A stretch of DNA of 64,000 nucleotides from the NCBI GenBank assembly GCA_035500095.1, contig DATJXN010000089.1:64370-128369 (forward strand). The letters run 5' to 3'. Under the pieces are notes generated by a model. The model worked only from the letters and a program-made list of their open reading frames with translations, was not told where the DNA came from and made no database searches. This document shows, in pieces, positions 18,235 to 27,378 of the stretch. Each line of letters begins with the position of its first letter. The stretch's first letter is position 1. A program made the translations under genes and the position numbers. Origin of the DNA: Candidatus Binataceae bacterium. GTDB lineage: Bacteria; Desulfobacterota; Binatia; Binatales; Binataceae.

Positions 18235-19439
18235 AGGCTTATTTCGAGCGGCAGCGAGGCGAGCCCGCGCAAAAAGAACGACCCCTTGTAGGCGAGCGGC
18301 GCCTCGGGCGCGGCCGGCCGCATTCGCCTGTAGCGCGCGAGCAGAGCGCCGATCGCGATCGCCCCTTCCATCCGGGCGAGCGGCGCGCCGAGGCAGAAAT
18401 GGATCCCCTCGCCGAAAGCCAGATGGTCGTTCGGGGAGCGCGCGATATCGAATTTTTCGGGCTCGCTGAATTGCGCCGGGTCGCGGTTCGCGGCCGCGAG
18501 CAGGACGAAAATCAGCGAGCCGGCCGTAACCGTGGTGCCCGCGATTTCGGTGTCCTGGCGGATGTATCTCATCGTCGATTGCACCGGACCGTCGTAACGC
18601 AGCATCTCTTCGATCGCCGACGGCATCAGTTCAGGCGAGCGGTAAAGGCGCTCGAGTTGGTCCGGATTGCGCGTCAGCGCCAGCATCCCATTGCCAATCA
18701 GATTGGTGGTGGTCTCATTGCCGGCGAGGAGCAGGATGACCACGAACGCGATCAGTTCGGCTTCGCTCAGCGCCTCGTCGGAGCCTTCGTGCGCGGCCAC
18801 GAGCACGCTTACGAGGTCGTCGCCCGGATTGCGGCGGCGCTTTTCGATCTCGGCGATGAAGTACTCGCGCAGCGCCGCGAACGCATCGCGCACCTTCTGC
18901 GGCAATGGCATCCCGGGCGGCGTGTTGTCTGACTCGATCACCGTGTCCGACCAGTGCTTGAACATCGGGTAGTGCTCGTGCGGCACGCCCAGCATGTGCG
19001 AGATGACCATCACGGGCAGCGGGTTGGCGAGGTCGGCCATCACGTCGAACACGTCCTTGCCGGCGGCGCGGTCGAGCAACAGGTCGGTGAACTCGCGGAT
19101 TTTGGGCTCCAGTTCCCGGATGCGCCGGGGTGTGAAGGCGCGGCTCACGAGGCGGCGCAGCCGCGTATGGACCGGCGGATCGGAAAACACCACCCGCGGA
19201 GCGTCGCCGAAGACGCTGATGCGCTCTTCCAGAAAGGGCGAGCGGGGCGGCACGCTCGAGAAGCGTTGATGGTCGCGCAGCACTGCGACGCAATCGGCAT
19301 AGCGCGCTAGCAATGCCATCGGCAAAAAAACATTCAGCTGCCGCGGCGGCCCCGTCATCAGCGGCTTGTAGTACGGGTAGGGATTGGCGCGGAACGCCTC
19401 GTCCCACGGGTTGAAGTAGATCTGCTCGGCTTCGCTCAT
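18231..19439 (-). CDS. cytochrome P450
   Basis: A 402-residue soluble bacterial P450, starting at ATG 19439 (MSEAEQIYFNPWDEAFRANP). I-helix oxygen-activation motif: LLLAGNETTTNLIGNG. K-helix ExxR: EEMLRYDGPV. Haem-ligand loop: LAFGEGIHFCLGAPLARMEG, with the Cys thiolate. PPVHTRLRRLVSRAFTPRRI is the typical C-helix region. It resembles class I bacterial P450s that need a ferredoxin and reductase; no redox partner is adjacent, though a mono-cluster ferredoxin is at 43622. It overlaps the DUF192 gene by four bases. Substrate unknown. Confidence 0.92.
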   Translation of the reverse strand: MSEAEQIYFNPWDEAFRANPYPYYKPLMTGPPRQLNVFLPMALLARYADCVAVLRDHQRFSSVPPRSPFLEERISVFGDAPRVVFSDPPVHTRLRRLVSRAFTPRRIRELEPKIREFTDLLLDRAAGKDVFDVMADLANPLPVMVISHMLGVPHEHYPMFKHWSDTVIESDNTPPGMPLPQKVRDAFAALREYFIAEIEKRRRNPGDDLVSVLVAAHEGSDEALSEAELIAFVVILLLAGNETTTNLIGNGMLALTRNPDQLERLYRSPELMPSAIEEMLRYDGPVQSTMRYIRQDTEIAGTTVTAGSLIFVLLAAANRDPAQFSEPEKFDIARSPNDHLAFGEGIHFCLGAPLARMEGAIAIGALLARYRRMRPAAPEAPLAYKGSFFLRGLASLPLEISL

Positions 19440-19531
19440 GCGGCGGCACACCCTCTGCGCCCGCGACGGACGTGCCGCTCATTGTAGCCTGCGGGCGGAC
19501 GACGCGAACAGCAGCTTGCCGCAAACGTATC

Positions 19532-20350
19532 TCAGCGGCCGGCGAAGCGCGGCTGGCGCTTTTCCATGAACGCCCGCACGCCTTCGCGATAGTCCTCGCT
19601 ATCGAAGCATCGCGAGACCATCTCGGCGATCGTCTTGAGGTCGCGGTCAGCGCCATCCTTGAGCCCTTCCCGGATCGCCGCCTTCGCGGCCGCCATCGTG
19701 AGCGGCGCGTTGGCGGCCAACCGTGTCGCATACTGGCGGACCTGGTCCTCCAGTTCCGCCGGCTCGACCAGCTTGTTGAGCAGGCCCATGGCGTAAGCCT
19801 CGTCGGCGTCGAAGATACGCGCCGACATCAGGATGTCGCGCGCGTTGGCCGCGCCACACACACTCACCAGCGACATCACGCCGTCGAGCGGATAGGCCAA
19901 TCCCAGGCGCGCCGCCGGAATCCCCAGGCGCGTGCCGCGCGCTCCGATACGGATGTCGCAGGCAAGCGCGACCTGCAGGCCGCCGCCGATGCAGATGCCG
20001 GCAATCATCGCGATAACCGGCTTGGGAGAGTTGGCGATCGCGCTGGTCGCATTGCCCGGCGCTTCGCGATAGATCCGCGCCTGCTCGGCATTGGCGCGCA
20101 GGCTCGGAAACTCGGAGATGTCGGCGCCGGAGATGAAGGCCTCGGGCGTGGCGCCGCGCATGATGATCACGCGCACGTCGGGGTCGTCGCTCAGTTCGGC
20201 CACGCCCTTGACGATCAGCTGCCAGGTGCGCAGGTTGAGCGCGTTACGCACTTGCGGGCGGTTGAGGATGAGCCATCCGAGCGGCGGCTCGTGGCGCACC
20301 AGGAGCGGCTCGGGTTCCGCGGCGACCGTTTTTGCTACCTGCTCGCTCAT
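19532..20350 (-). CDS. enoyl-CoA hydratase/isomerase (crotonase) family protein
   Basis: A 272-residue crotonase-fold protein. It has LILNRPQVRNALN near the N-terminus, the oxyanion-hole segment FISGADISEFPSL, and AGICIGGGLQVALACDIRIG, with LGIPAARLGLAYPLDGVMSL after it. In classical hydratases two Glu residues follow the GGG and start the GxPE segment. Here they are Gln (GGGLQV) and Ala (GIPAA), so standard hydratase chemistry is doubtful, and isomerase, decarboxylase or thioester-hydrolase activity is possible. It ends in the usual FMEKRQPRF tail. It sits 22 bases upstream of nothing coding on this strand but 22 bases after the start of the LLM gene product's stop, consistent with an LLM-crotonase transcript. 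Confidence 0.85.
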   Translation of the reverse strand: MSEQVAKTVAAEPEPLLVRHEPPLGWLILNRPQVRNALNLRTWQLIVKGVAELSDDPDVRVIIMRGATPEAFISGADISEFPSLRANAEQARIYREAPGNATSAIANSPKPVIAMIAGICIGGGLQVALACDIRIGARGTRLGIPAARLGLAYPLDGVMSLVSVCGAANARDILMSARIFDADEAYAMGLLNKLVEPAELEDQVRQYATRLAANAPLTMAAAKAAIREGLKDGADRDLKTIAEMVSRCFDSEDYREGVRAFMEKRQPRFAGR

Positions 20351-20372
20351 GTCTCCTACCTTGTGCGGCCGC

Positions 20373-21236
20373 CTAGAGTCTGGCCAGGACTTCGTTCGCG
20401 ATCTTGTCGAGTTCGCGCGTGAGACCGTCGGCGTCGAAGGCCGGCGGCGAGATCACGACGCGCGAAACTCCGATGTCCCTGAGCGGCTTGATCGCTTCGA
20501 GGTTCGCGCGCGCCGCGCACGAAAGTTCGATCGCCGCCGGGTCGCGGCCGGCATTGCGCGCGGCTTCGCGCATGATCTCGAACAGGGGCGTGAGCTTGTC
20601 GGCCTCGCCGAGCGCCGGAAAAAATCCGTCGCCCATCCTGCCCGCGCGTCGCGCCGCGGCGGGCGAATGGCCGCCGACGTGGATCGGCACGCCGCCCGAT
20701 TGCACCGGCTTGGGGAAACTCTTGAGCTCGTGAAAATGAAAGTGCTTGCCGTGAAAACTGGCGGTATTTTCACGCCACAACTCGCGCATCGCCGCGATCG
20801 CCTCGTCGGTGCGCGCGCCGCGCTGATGGAAATCCAGGCCGAGCGCGTCGAACTCCTCCTTGAGCCAGCCGCTGCCGATCCCCAGGATAACGCGGCCGCG
20901 CGAGAGAACGTCGAGCGTAGCAGTCTCCTTGGCCACGTAGAGCGGATGGCGCTGCGGAAGAATCAGGATGCCCGTGGCGAGCCGGATGCGGCTCGTGATC
21001 GCGGCCGCGTAGGCGAGCGGGAGCAGCGGATCTTGAATCGCGACGTCCTCGCCGCCGGGAAGTTTGCCGCTGCGCGCGTAGGGGTACGGCGTCTTGTAGT
21101 CGTGCGGGATAACCACGTGTTCGACCGTCCAGATGGACTCGAAGCCGCGCTCCTCTGCAGTTTTAGCGAGATGCGCCAGCAGTTCAGGCTGGGCGAACGG
21201 TCCGGAATTGACGAACATCAGCCCGAGCTTGATCAT
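20373..21236 (-). CDS. LLM-class (probably F420-dependent) oxidoreductase
   Basis: A 287-residue luciferase-like TIM-barrel oxidoreductase. Typical features are MIKLGLMFVNSGPFAQPELL, ERGFESIWTVEHVVIPHDYK, ILILPQRHPLYVAKETATLD, VILGIGSGWLKEEFDALGLD and VPIHVGGHSPAAARRAGRMG. The pattern matches the LLM families annotated as F420-dependent (TIGR03619-like), but FMN cannot be excluded and no F420 biosynthesis gene is in the window. It is divergent from another LLM gene (173 bases between starts) and lies 22 bases upstream of the crotonase gene on the same strand. Confidence 0.83.
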   Translation of the reverse strand: MIKLGLMFVNSGPFAQPELLAHLAKTAEERGFESIWTVEHVVIPHDYKTPYPYARSGKLPGGEDVAIQDPLLPLAYAAAITSRIRLATGILILPQRHPLYVAKETATLDVLSRGRVILGIGSGWLKEEFDALGLDFHQRGARTDEAIAAMRELWRENTASFHGKHFHFHELKSFPKPVQSGGVPIHVGGHSPAAARRAGRMGDGFFPALGEADKLTPLFEIMREAARNAGRDPAAIELSCAARANLEAIKPLRDIGVSRVVISPPAFDADGLTRELDKIANEVLARL

Positions 21237-21408
21237 CGTGATAAACGCCTCACCTTTTCGATGCTTCGATGCATGTCCGGCGAACTTCCGGGCCGTCCAG
21301 CTATCCCCATCCTTCTAACCCAGCTTGCGCGTCGAGGTAAACCGCGTGCCAGGCCGAGCGGCGCGTGCGGCTTGTCCGGCGCGTGCGACCGGGTTAAGTA
21401 GATTGGTC

Positions 21409-22284
21409 ATGGACATCACCAAATACGGCATCTGGTTTTTTTACGACGGGATGACCGCGGCGCAGAGCGCGGACTTCGCGCGCACGGTCGAAAAACACGG
21501 CTATGGCGCGCTCTGGATTCCAGAGGCGGTCGGACGTGAGCCCTTCGCGCACGCCACGTACATGGCGGCGCGCACGGAGCGGCTGGTCTTCGCGACCGGC
21601 ATCGCCAACATCTATGCGCGAGACGCACAGACCATGGCCGCGGCGGCCAAGACCGTGGGCGAGCTTTCCAACGGCCGTTTTATGCTCGGGATCGGAGTCA
21701 GCCACAAGCCGCTCGTCGCTAACCTGCGCGGCCATAGCTACGACAAGCCGTACAGCTACATGCGCGAGTACCTGCCCAAGATGAAGAGCGCGCTATATCG
21801 TGCGCCCGAGCCCAAGGAGCGGGTGCCCGTGGTGATCGCCGCGCTGCATCCCAAGATGCTCGCGCTATGCGCCGCCGAGGCGGACGGCACTCATACCTAT
21901 TTCGTACCGCCCGAGCACACCGCTAAGGCGCGCGCCGCAATCGGTCCCAAGCCGCTCATCTGCGTCGAGCAGGCGGTAGTGCTCGACACCGACGCGGCCA
22001 AGGCCCGCGCGACCGCTCGCGAGTATATGAAGACCTACGTGCCGCGCCTGCCCAACTACACCAACGCGCTCAAGGCCCTGGGCTGGGCGGACAAGGATTT
22101 CGAGGGCGGATGCAGCGACCGGCTGGTCGACACGATCGTCGCCTGGGGCACGGAGACGCAGATTCGCGACCGCGTCGAGGCGCATCTCAAGGCCGGCGCC
22201 AATCACGTGTGCATCCAGCCGCTCAGCACGGCGAATCCTCTGATGCCTGACGAACGGGCGGTCCAGGCGCTGGCCCCGCGCTAG
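21409..22284 (+). CDS. LLM-class oxidoreductase
   Basis: A 291-residue luciferase-like oxidoreductase, starting at ATG 21409 (MDITKYGIWFFYDGMTAAQS); the open frame upstream encodes low-complexity Arg/Ala sequence. Motifs: GYGALWIPEAVGREPFAH, RLVFATGIANIYARDAQTMA, GRFMLGIGVSHKPLVANLRG, PVVIAALHPKMLALCAAEAD and AGANHVCIQPLS near the end. The form agrees with the TIGR03620-type subgroup, often listed as F420-dependent. The lipoprotein gene follows after five bases, suggesting a shared transcript. Substrate unknown. Confidence 0.83.
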   Translation: MDITKYGIWFFYDGMTAAQSADFARTVEKHGYGALWIPEAVGREPFAHATYMAARTERLVFATGIANIYARDAQTMAAAAKTVGELSNGRFMLGIGVSHKPLVANLRGHSYDKPYSYMREYLPKMKSALYRAPEPKERVPVVIAALHPKMLALCAAEADGTHTYFVPPEHTAKARAAIGPKPLICVEQAVVLDTDAAKARATAREYMKTYVPRLPNYTNALKALGWADKDFEGGCSDRLVDTIVAWGTETQIRDRVEAHLKAGANHVCIQPLSTANPLMPDERAVQALAPR

Positions 22285-22289
22285 GCGCA

Positions 22290-22604
22290 ATGCGCGCGCT
22301 AAGCGGCAGGCGCGCTGCGGGTGCGGCCGCAGCGTTGGTGCTCGCGGCACTCGTCGCGAGCGGATGCGGCCCGTCGGCCGAAGAAAGCGCGCAACAGGCC
22401 GAGGCGGCGGCGGCACAGGCCCGGGCCGCGTCGGAACGCGCGCAGGCCCAGGCCGCGCTCGCGCAGCAGGAGGCGGCCGACGCGCAGCGGCGCGCCGACC
22501 ATGCAGCTCAACTCTTCCAGGCGGCGACAGCCGAGTTCAACGATGCGGCGCGGCGGCTCGATAAGTACCAGCGCGACCAGGAGCAAGAGGGCAACGACCG
22601 CTAG
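22290..22604 (+). CDS. small alanine-rich coiled-coil lipoprotein
   Basis: A 104-residue lipoprotein: signal peptide with core AAAALVLAALVASGC, where the lipobox ASGC marks the acylated Cys at ~26. The mature part is almost entirely Ala/Gln/Glu heptad-like sequence (EESAQQAEAAAAQARAASER and so on), predicting one long coiled coil ending RRLDKYQRDQEQEGNDR. This is the general layout of Lpp-like or alanine-zipper lipoproteins that tether or space the envelope, but no peptidoglycan-linking C-terminal Lys is present. It starts five bases after an LLM oxidoreductase. Confidence 0.72.
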   Translation: MRALSGRRAAGAAAALVLAALVASGCGPSAEESAQQAEAAAAQARAASERAQAQAALAQQEAADAQRRADHAAQLFQAATAEFNDAARRLDKYQRDQEQEGNDR

Positions 22605-22702
22605 ATACGACGATGCGGGCGGCAGCCCGGGTCGGCTTGCCCAAGCGGCCGCGCTCTGGGATAAGCGGAGAGGGTCGTAAACAGGACAAGGTGATTGAGA
22701 AA

Positions 22703-23347
22703 ATGAAGCTCTACAACATGAATCTCTCGAATTTCGCCTCGAAGTGCCGCATCGCGATCTACGACAAGGGGCTGAATATCGAGATTGCGCCGATCCCGGG
22801 CAACAACCTCAAATCGCCCGAATACCTCAAGCTCAATCCGCTCGGCAAAACCCCGGCGCTCGACGCGGACGGGATGATCGTGAATGAATCGGAAGTTATC
22901 AACGAATACCTCGAGGAGAAATTTCCCAATCCGCCGCTGCTGCCCAAGACGCCCGAGGGCCGCGCGCGCGTACGGATGCTCACGCGCTTTCACGACCTCT
23001 ACCTGGAACCGCCGCTGCGCGCGCTATTCGGCCATCTCAACCCCAAAAACCGCGACGAAAAAATCGTCAATGAGCGTCTAACCGAGTTCAATCAGCGACT
23101 GGACCAGCTCGAGGCGATACTCCCCGCGAGCGGATTCGCCGCCGGACAGGAATTCACTCTGGCCGACTGCGCGATCGCGCCGACGATGTTCTTCGCAACC
23201 AACATGCTGCCGGGGTTCGGCGCCAAGCCGGCGCTCGAGGGACGTCCCAAGTTGGAGGCATGGTGGACCCACGTGCAGACCCGGCCGTCGGTCAAAAAGG
23301 TTCTGGCCGAGATGGGCGAGGCGCTTGCCGCAATGATGAAGCGCTAG
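22703..23347 (+). CDS. glutathione S-transferase family protein
   Basis: A 214-residue GST. ATG 22703 gives the family N-terminus MKLYNMNLSNFASKCRIAIY; the longer upstream frame is not homologous-looking. The thioredoxin-like N-terminal domain has LNPLGKTPALDADGMIVNES, with cis-Pro and the Glu/Ser that bind glutathione, followed by INEYLEEKFPNPPLLP. The all-alpha C-terminal domain has QEFTLADCAIAPTMFF. Whether it conjugates or isomerises is unknown. With frmA it implies a glutathione-using cell. It follows the coiled-coil lipoprotein by 98 bases. Confidence 0.88.
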   Translation: MKLYNMNLSNFASKCRIAIYDKGLNIEIAPIPGNNLKSPEYLKLNPLGKTPALDADGMIVNESEVINEYLEEKFPNPPLLPKTPEGRARVRMLTRFHDLYLEPPLRALFGHLNPKNRDEKIVNERLTEFNQRLDQLEAILPASGFAAGQEFTLADCAIAPTMFFATNMLPGFGAKPALEGRPKLEAWWTHVQTRPSVKKVLAEMGEALAAMMKR

Positions 23348-23394
23348 CGCTTCCCTCGCCGGGTCATCCCCGCGCGAAGGCTGGAAAATCACGC

Positions 23395-24414
23395 TTGAAG
23401 CTGTCGGTTCTCGATCAATCGCCGGTGCCCGCCGGATCGACTCCGGCCGACGCGCTTCGCAATTCTCTCGAACTCGCGCGTCTTACGGACCGCCTCGGTT
23501 ACGAGCGCTACTGGATCGCCGAGCATCACGCGATCAGCGCGCTTGCAAGTCCGGCGCCGGAAATCCTCATCACGCGCGTCGCGGCTGAAACGTCAGGCAT
23601 CCGGGTCGGCTCGGGCGGCGTGATGCTGCCGCATTACAGCCCGCTCAAGGTCGCGGAAACTTTCCGCATGCTCCATGCGCTTTACCCGGGCCGCGTCGAC
23701 CTGGGCGTCGGGCGCGCGCCCGGCGGCACCCCGCTCGACACCTTCGCGCTCCAGCGCTATCGCGGCCAGCAGCTATCGAGCGACGATTTCCCGCAGCAAT
23801 TGCTCGAGCTGCTCGCCTTCCTGAACCGCGATTTTCCCGCCAAGCATCCGTTCAGCCGGCTGACCGTCTCGCCCGACATGCCGGGATGCCCGGAGGTCTG
23901 GCTGCTCGGCTCCAGCCTGTGGAGTGCAGCGGCGGCGGCGCGATTCGGGTTGCGCTACGCGTTCGCGCATTTTATCGATTCCAACCCGACCCGCGCCGCG
24001 CTGGAGCACTATTTCGCACATTTTACCCCGTCTAAGGACTTGGCGGCGCCGTATGGGATGGTTTCGCCGGGCGTCGTTTGCGCCGAAACCGACGCGGAAG
24101 CGGAGCGTTTGCTCACCAGCGCGCGTCTTTTCCGCCGCCGCATCCGCCAGGGCGACGTGCGTCCGATTCCGACCCCCGAAGAGGCGATCGCAGAGCTGGG
24201 AGCGTCGCCCGGACCGCCTTCGGCCGACCTTGGCGACTGGCCGCGCTACTTCGCCGGCACACCAGAGCGGGTCCGCGACCAGCTGATCGACATGGCTGGC
24301 GTGCTCCACGTCGAGGAACTCATTATTGTCACCGTCGTGCATGACCATCGCGCCCGTATGCGCTCGTACGAGTTGCTTGCCGAAGCTTTCAATCTCGCTC
24401 CGCGCGCGGCATAG
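23395..24414 (+). CDS. LLM-class flavin-dependent oxidoreductase (alkanal-monooxygenase-like)
   Basis: A 339-residue luciferase-family protein. No ATG fits; the TTG at 23395 gives the canonical start (M)KLSVLDQSPVPAGSTPADAL. Motifs: RYWIAEHHAISALASPAPEI, VGSGGVMLPHYSPLKVAETF, PGRVDLGVGRAPGGTPLDTF and VWLLGSSLWSAAAAARFGLR, characteristic of the MsnO8/TIGR03558 group. HVEELIIVTVVHDHRARMRS and SYELLAEAF close it. FMNH2 or a similar reduced flavin is likely. It lies 47 bases after the GST gene, so the two may be co-transcribed. Confidence 0.82.
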   Translation: MKLSVLDQSPVPAGSTPADALRNSLELARLTDRLGYERYWIAEHHAISALASPAPEILITRVAAETSGIRVGSGGVMLPHYSPLKVAETFRMLHALYPGRVDLGVGRAPGGTPLDTFALQRYRGQQLSSDDFPQQLLELLAFLNRDFPAKHPFSRLTVSPDMPGCPEVWLLGSSLWSAAAAARFGLRYAFAHFIDSNPTRAALEHYFAHFTPSKDLAAPYGMVSPGVVCAETDAEAERLLTSARLFRRRIRQGDVRPIPTPEEAIAELGASPGPPSADLGDWPRYFAGTPERVRDQLIDMAGVLHVEELIIVTVVHDHRARMRSYELLAEAFNLAPRAA

Positions 24415-24482
24415 GGGCTGAAACGGCTGTCGCGCGAACTCTTCGGGAGTGAGCCGACTTCCAGCGGGGAGAAATCGAATAT

Positions 24483-25241
24483 ATGAGCTCAGCCGGCAAA
24501 ATCGCTATCGTAACCGGCGCGGGAACCGGGATAGGCAAGCAGGCTGCGCTCGCCCTCCTTAGGGAAGGCTACTCGGTAGTGCTCGCGGGGCGGCGCCGCG
24601 AGAAGCTCGAGGCGACGGCAGCGGAAAATACGGTTGCCGGCTCGCGAGCCCTCATCGTGCCTGCCGACGTGGGCGATCCCGCTTCGGTTAAAGCCCTGTT
24701 CGCGAAAACCAAAGAAACCTTCGGACGCCTCGATTTGCTGTTCAACAACGCAGGCGTCGGCGCGCCCGGCATTCCGCTCGAAGACCTCACCTACGAGCAA
24801 TGGAAGTCGGTAGTGGATATCAACCTGACCGGCGCCTTCCTTTGCACGCAGGAAGCGTTTCGAATCATGAAGAGCCAGGAGCCCCGCGGCGGACGAATCA
24901 TCAACAACGGCTCCATTTCAGCCCACGCGCCGCGGCCTAATTCCGCACCTTACACCGCCACCAAACACGGGATGACGGGGCTGACCAAGACAACTTCGCT
25001 CGACGGCCGCAAATACGACATCGCCTGTGGTCAGATCGATATCGGCAACGCCGCGACCGAGATGACCGCGCGGATGAAACACGGCGTACCGCAGGCCAAC
25101 GGAGCGCTCGAGATCGAGCCGACCTTCGATGCCGGGCAGGTCGCGCGCGCGGTGGTCTACATGGCGAGCCTGCCGCTCGACGCCAACGTGCTGTTCATGA
25201 CTGTGATGGCGACCAAGATGCCCTTGGTCGGCCGCGGCTAG
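24483..25241 (+). CDS. SDR-family NAD(P)-dependent oxidoreductase
   Basis: A 252-residue short-chain dehydrogenase. Cofactor motif: [16 protein letters not shown] (TGxxxGxG), with AGRRREKL after beta-2 suggesting NADP(H) preference. [20 protein letters not shown] is the NNAG motif. The catalytic Ser/Tyr/Lys lie in [21 protein letters not shown], spread over ~20 residues. The C-terminus ([16 protein letters not shown]-like) matches the subgroup whose members act on sugars or small ketones. It is convergent with the SpoIID operon, with only 14 bases between stops. Substrate unknown. Confidence 0.88.
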   Translation: MSSAGKIAIVTGAGTGIGKQAALALLREGYSVVLAGRRREKLEATAAENTVAGSRALIVPADVGDPASVKALFAKTKETFGRLDLLFNNAGVGAPGIPLEDLTYEQWKSVVDINLTGAFLCTQEAFRIMKSQEPRGGRIINNGSISAHAPRPNSAPYTATKHGMTGLTKTTSLDGRKYDIACGQIDIGNAATEMTARMKHGVPQANGALEIEPTFDAGQVARAVVYMASLPLDANVLFMTVMATKMPLVGRG

Positions 25242-25255
25242 CGTCGCTGCGGAAA

Positions 25256-26488
25256 TCATAGGCTGACGGTGGTCCCGCGATAGTAGTGCGCCAGGATTTC
25301 TGTGTAAGTGATGCCCTTGTTCGCCATCACCGCGGCGCCGATCTGACAGAGTCCGACGCCGTGGCCCCATCCCGCTCCGCTCAGGATGATGCGCCCGGGC
25401 TCGTTGTCCACCACGAAGGCGGAGCTGTAAAGATGCGTGCGCGAGAGGGCGCGGCGGATTTCAAGCTCCTTGCCGATGATGACGTGATCGCGCTCGCCGG
25501 CGACCTTCAGCTTATATATCCTGCCTGACGGCCCGCGCGCGAGCGCCTGAAGATCGCGAATCGGGCCGAGGTCCACGCCGAGCCTGGATTCGATCAGCGC
25601 CGCCAGTTCTTCGGGACTGTATGTGACGCGCCAGCGATAGAAATCGCGGGTCTCCTGATCGAATCCGGGCAACACGCGGGCGAGGAGCGCCGAATCGTCC
25701 GTGTTACAGTAGGCCGACGGGCTGGAACGTATCCATGCCTCGGAGCTCATCGAGCGGGATTGCGCCGGGCCGTCGTAAACGGATTCGAGATAAGGAACAT
25801 CTTCGTCTTCCCATGCGGTCGCATAACGTTCGGTCATTCCGCCGCAGGACTTGGAAAATCGCGCGTCGCAAATAGCCCCGTTGTAGCGCAGAAACTGGCC
25901 GGCGGTCGCTTGAACCGCCGCGGTCGCGGCAGGCGCGAACGCCTTGGTGATGCCCTGGTAGCGCTGGCAGTGGTCGTCCGCGCATACGTCGAAATCCGGA
26001 TGGGCTTCGCGGCCGTACCAGCGAAGAATTTCGTGAGAATCGGGACGGCGGCCCGGCCTGGTCCCGGCTTTAGTCCGGGGGCGAGAGGGATTTGCTTTCG
26101 GAAACCACAGCCAACTGCGCGAAATCACGGCATGCGCTTTCAGCAGCTCGAGCGGACAGGACGCGCTCATCTCGGACGAGATCACGCTCGTCACATACTC
26201 TTCGAGCGGAACCTCGTTAATCACCGTGAGTCCGCCCGCCCGCCGCGCGAGCCGAAAGGCTCCGCGAAACACCTGGCGCTCCCTGCGTTCCCAATGAAAG
26301 CCGATCCCGATTGCGACGTCGTCCAGCGCAAACGCGCACGACGATGGATCGGACGGGATCAGCGTAACTTCGGAAGTGAATAGATGACGTCCGGGACTGT
26401 ATGGCCTACCGGAAGTGTCGGTGAAATTTCCACTCAGATCGATTTCGACCGCGGAGCGCCCCTCGATCAGCCCTACCGATACTTTCAA
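25256..26488 (-). CDS. SpoIID/LytB-domain protein
   Basis: A 410-residue SpoIID/LytB protein. SpoIID of Bacillus is a lytic transglycosylase that cuts peptidoglycan stripped of stem peptides; LytB-type relatives enhance amidases. Family stretches: GGLTVINEVPLEEYVTSVIS, SEMSASCPLELLKAHAVISR (carrying the EM-S and LKAHA of the family), FSKSCGGMTERYATAWEDED and ILSGAGWGHGVGLCQIGAAV near the end. No signal peptide is visible, which is odd for a wall enzyme. The start is a TTG overlapping the upstream TGA (TTGA). It is the last gene of a four-gene overlapping operon. Confidence 0.88.
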   Translation of the reverse strand: MKVSVGLIEGRSAVEIDLSGNFTDTSGRPYSPGRHLFTSEVTLIPSDPSSCAFALDDVAIGIGFHWERRERQVFRGAFRLARRAGGLTVINEVPLEEYVTSVISSEMSASCPLELLKAHAVISRSWLWFPKANPSRPRTKAGTRPGRRPDSHEILRWYGREAHPDFDVCADDHCQRYQGITKAFAPAATAAVQATAGQFLRYNGAICDARFSKSCGGMTERYATAWEDEDVPYLESVYDGPAQSRSMSSEAWIRSSPSAYCNTDDSALLARVLPGFDQETRDFYRWRVTYSPEELAALIESRLGVDLGPIRDLQALARGPSGRIYKLKVAGERDHVIIGKELEIRRALSRTHLYSSAFVVDNEPGRIILSGAGWGHGVGLCQIGAAVMANKGITYTEILAHYYRGTTVSL

Positions 26489-27378
26489 CGACCGCTCTCC
26501 AGCATGGCTGCGACCTCGCGAAACTGGCTGTCACGCAAGGTGACCTCGCGAAAGATTGCGGCAATCGCACGCCCGGTGATTTTTTCGAAATCGCGCTTGA
26601 GCGGCACGACAAATATCCCGCACAAATCGATCGTCGCCGGACTTACCGTCAGCTCGCCGGTGTAAAAGACCTCGGGCCGATGCTTTCCGCGCGGGAACAG
26701 GTACGCAATCCATTCGCCGCGCTCGTGAAAGACCGCGAGGTTGACCAGCGGCTCGCCGGGTTTGCGCGTCACTTCGATAAGCAGCTCGAGCGCGCGATCC
26801 ATCCGGTCGGTTAGCGCCGATCGCTCCCGTCCACGAAACACCAGCACATTGCGGCCGTAGTTCGGCACCGTTGCACCCGTCAAGCCGGCGGTATCGCTCG
26901 CGATGGGAAATAATACGCGCGAGCCCGCCTGAAAATGCATATGGTCGGGCGCGGACGCTCCGCATTCCGGACCATTGTAGACCACGAAATATCCGGGCAG
27001 GGCCGCCGCAAGGTCGAGCATATTGCCGAAGCGGTTCGCGAGGCGCTGTGCGCCGTGCTCGCGATGAGCGATCGTCAGATGGCGATCCACGATCGGAAAA
27101 GGATTGCAGTAGATCGTGAAGTCCTCGCCGAAACGCAGGCCCTCCTCCTCCGGCGGCAGATTTCGCTGGCATAGAAAGCAGGGGCGCTTGGCGATCGATT
27201 CCCGGTCCACGGGCGCAGTCGTGCTGGTAACACGATGCGGGATGTGGCGGATGAAGACGTCGAACCAGTCGATCCGCACCGGCCGGGTCTCAGCCCGCGC
27301 GAGACCCTCCATACCCTGCGCGAGCTGCGGCCACGCCCGCTCCTGCCGCCTGAACAGGTCTTCCAGTGCGTCGATCAT
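26485..27378 (-). CDS. DUF4922 protein, histidine-triad/GalT-like phosphorylase fold
   Basis: A 297-residue protein starting at ATG 27378 (MIDALEDLFRRQERAWPQLA), which overlaps the TGA of the upstream glycosyltransferase as ATGA. It carries RPCFLCQRNLPPEEEGLRFG (~80-100), with a CxxC-type segment, and the nucleotidyl-transferase triad-like motif PDHMHFQAG (HxHxQ), as in Ap4A phosphorylase and GDP-L-galactose phosphorylase relatives. I read it as the DUF4922 family. A plausible activity is phosphorolysis or transfer of a nucleotide-activated compound, but no substrate is known to me. Position between a GT2 enzyme and SpoIID suggests a glycan role. Confidence 0.72.
   Translation of the reverse strand: MIDALEDLFRRQERAWPQLAQGMEGLARAETRPVRIDWFDVFIRHIPHRVTSTTAPVDRESIAKRPCFLCQRNLPPEEEGLRFGEDFTIYCNPFPIVDRHLTIAHREHGAQRLANRFGNMLDLAAALPGYFVVYNGPECGASAPDHMHFQAGSRVLFPIASDTAGLTGATVPNYGRNVLVFRGRERSALTDRMDRALELLIEVTRKPGEPLVNLAVFHERGEWIAYLFPRGKHRPEVFYTGELTVSPATIDLCGIFVVPLKRDFEKITGRAIAAIFREVTLRDSQFREVAAMLESGR

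Noticed and set aside
23361-23394. Half of a GTCATCCCCGCG-type dispersed repeat before the TTG-start LLM gene
   Set aside because: Only one arm is present and no second copy was seen in the window.
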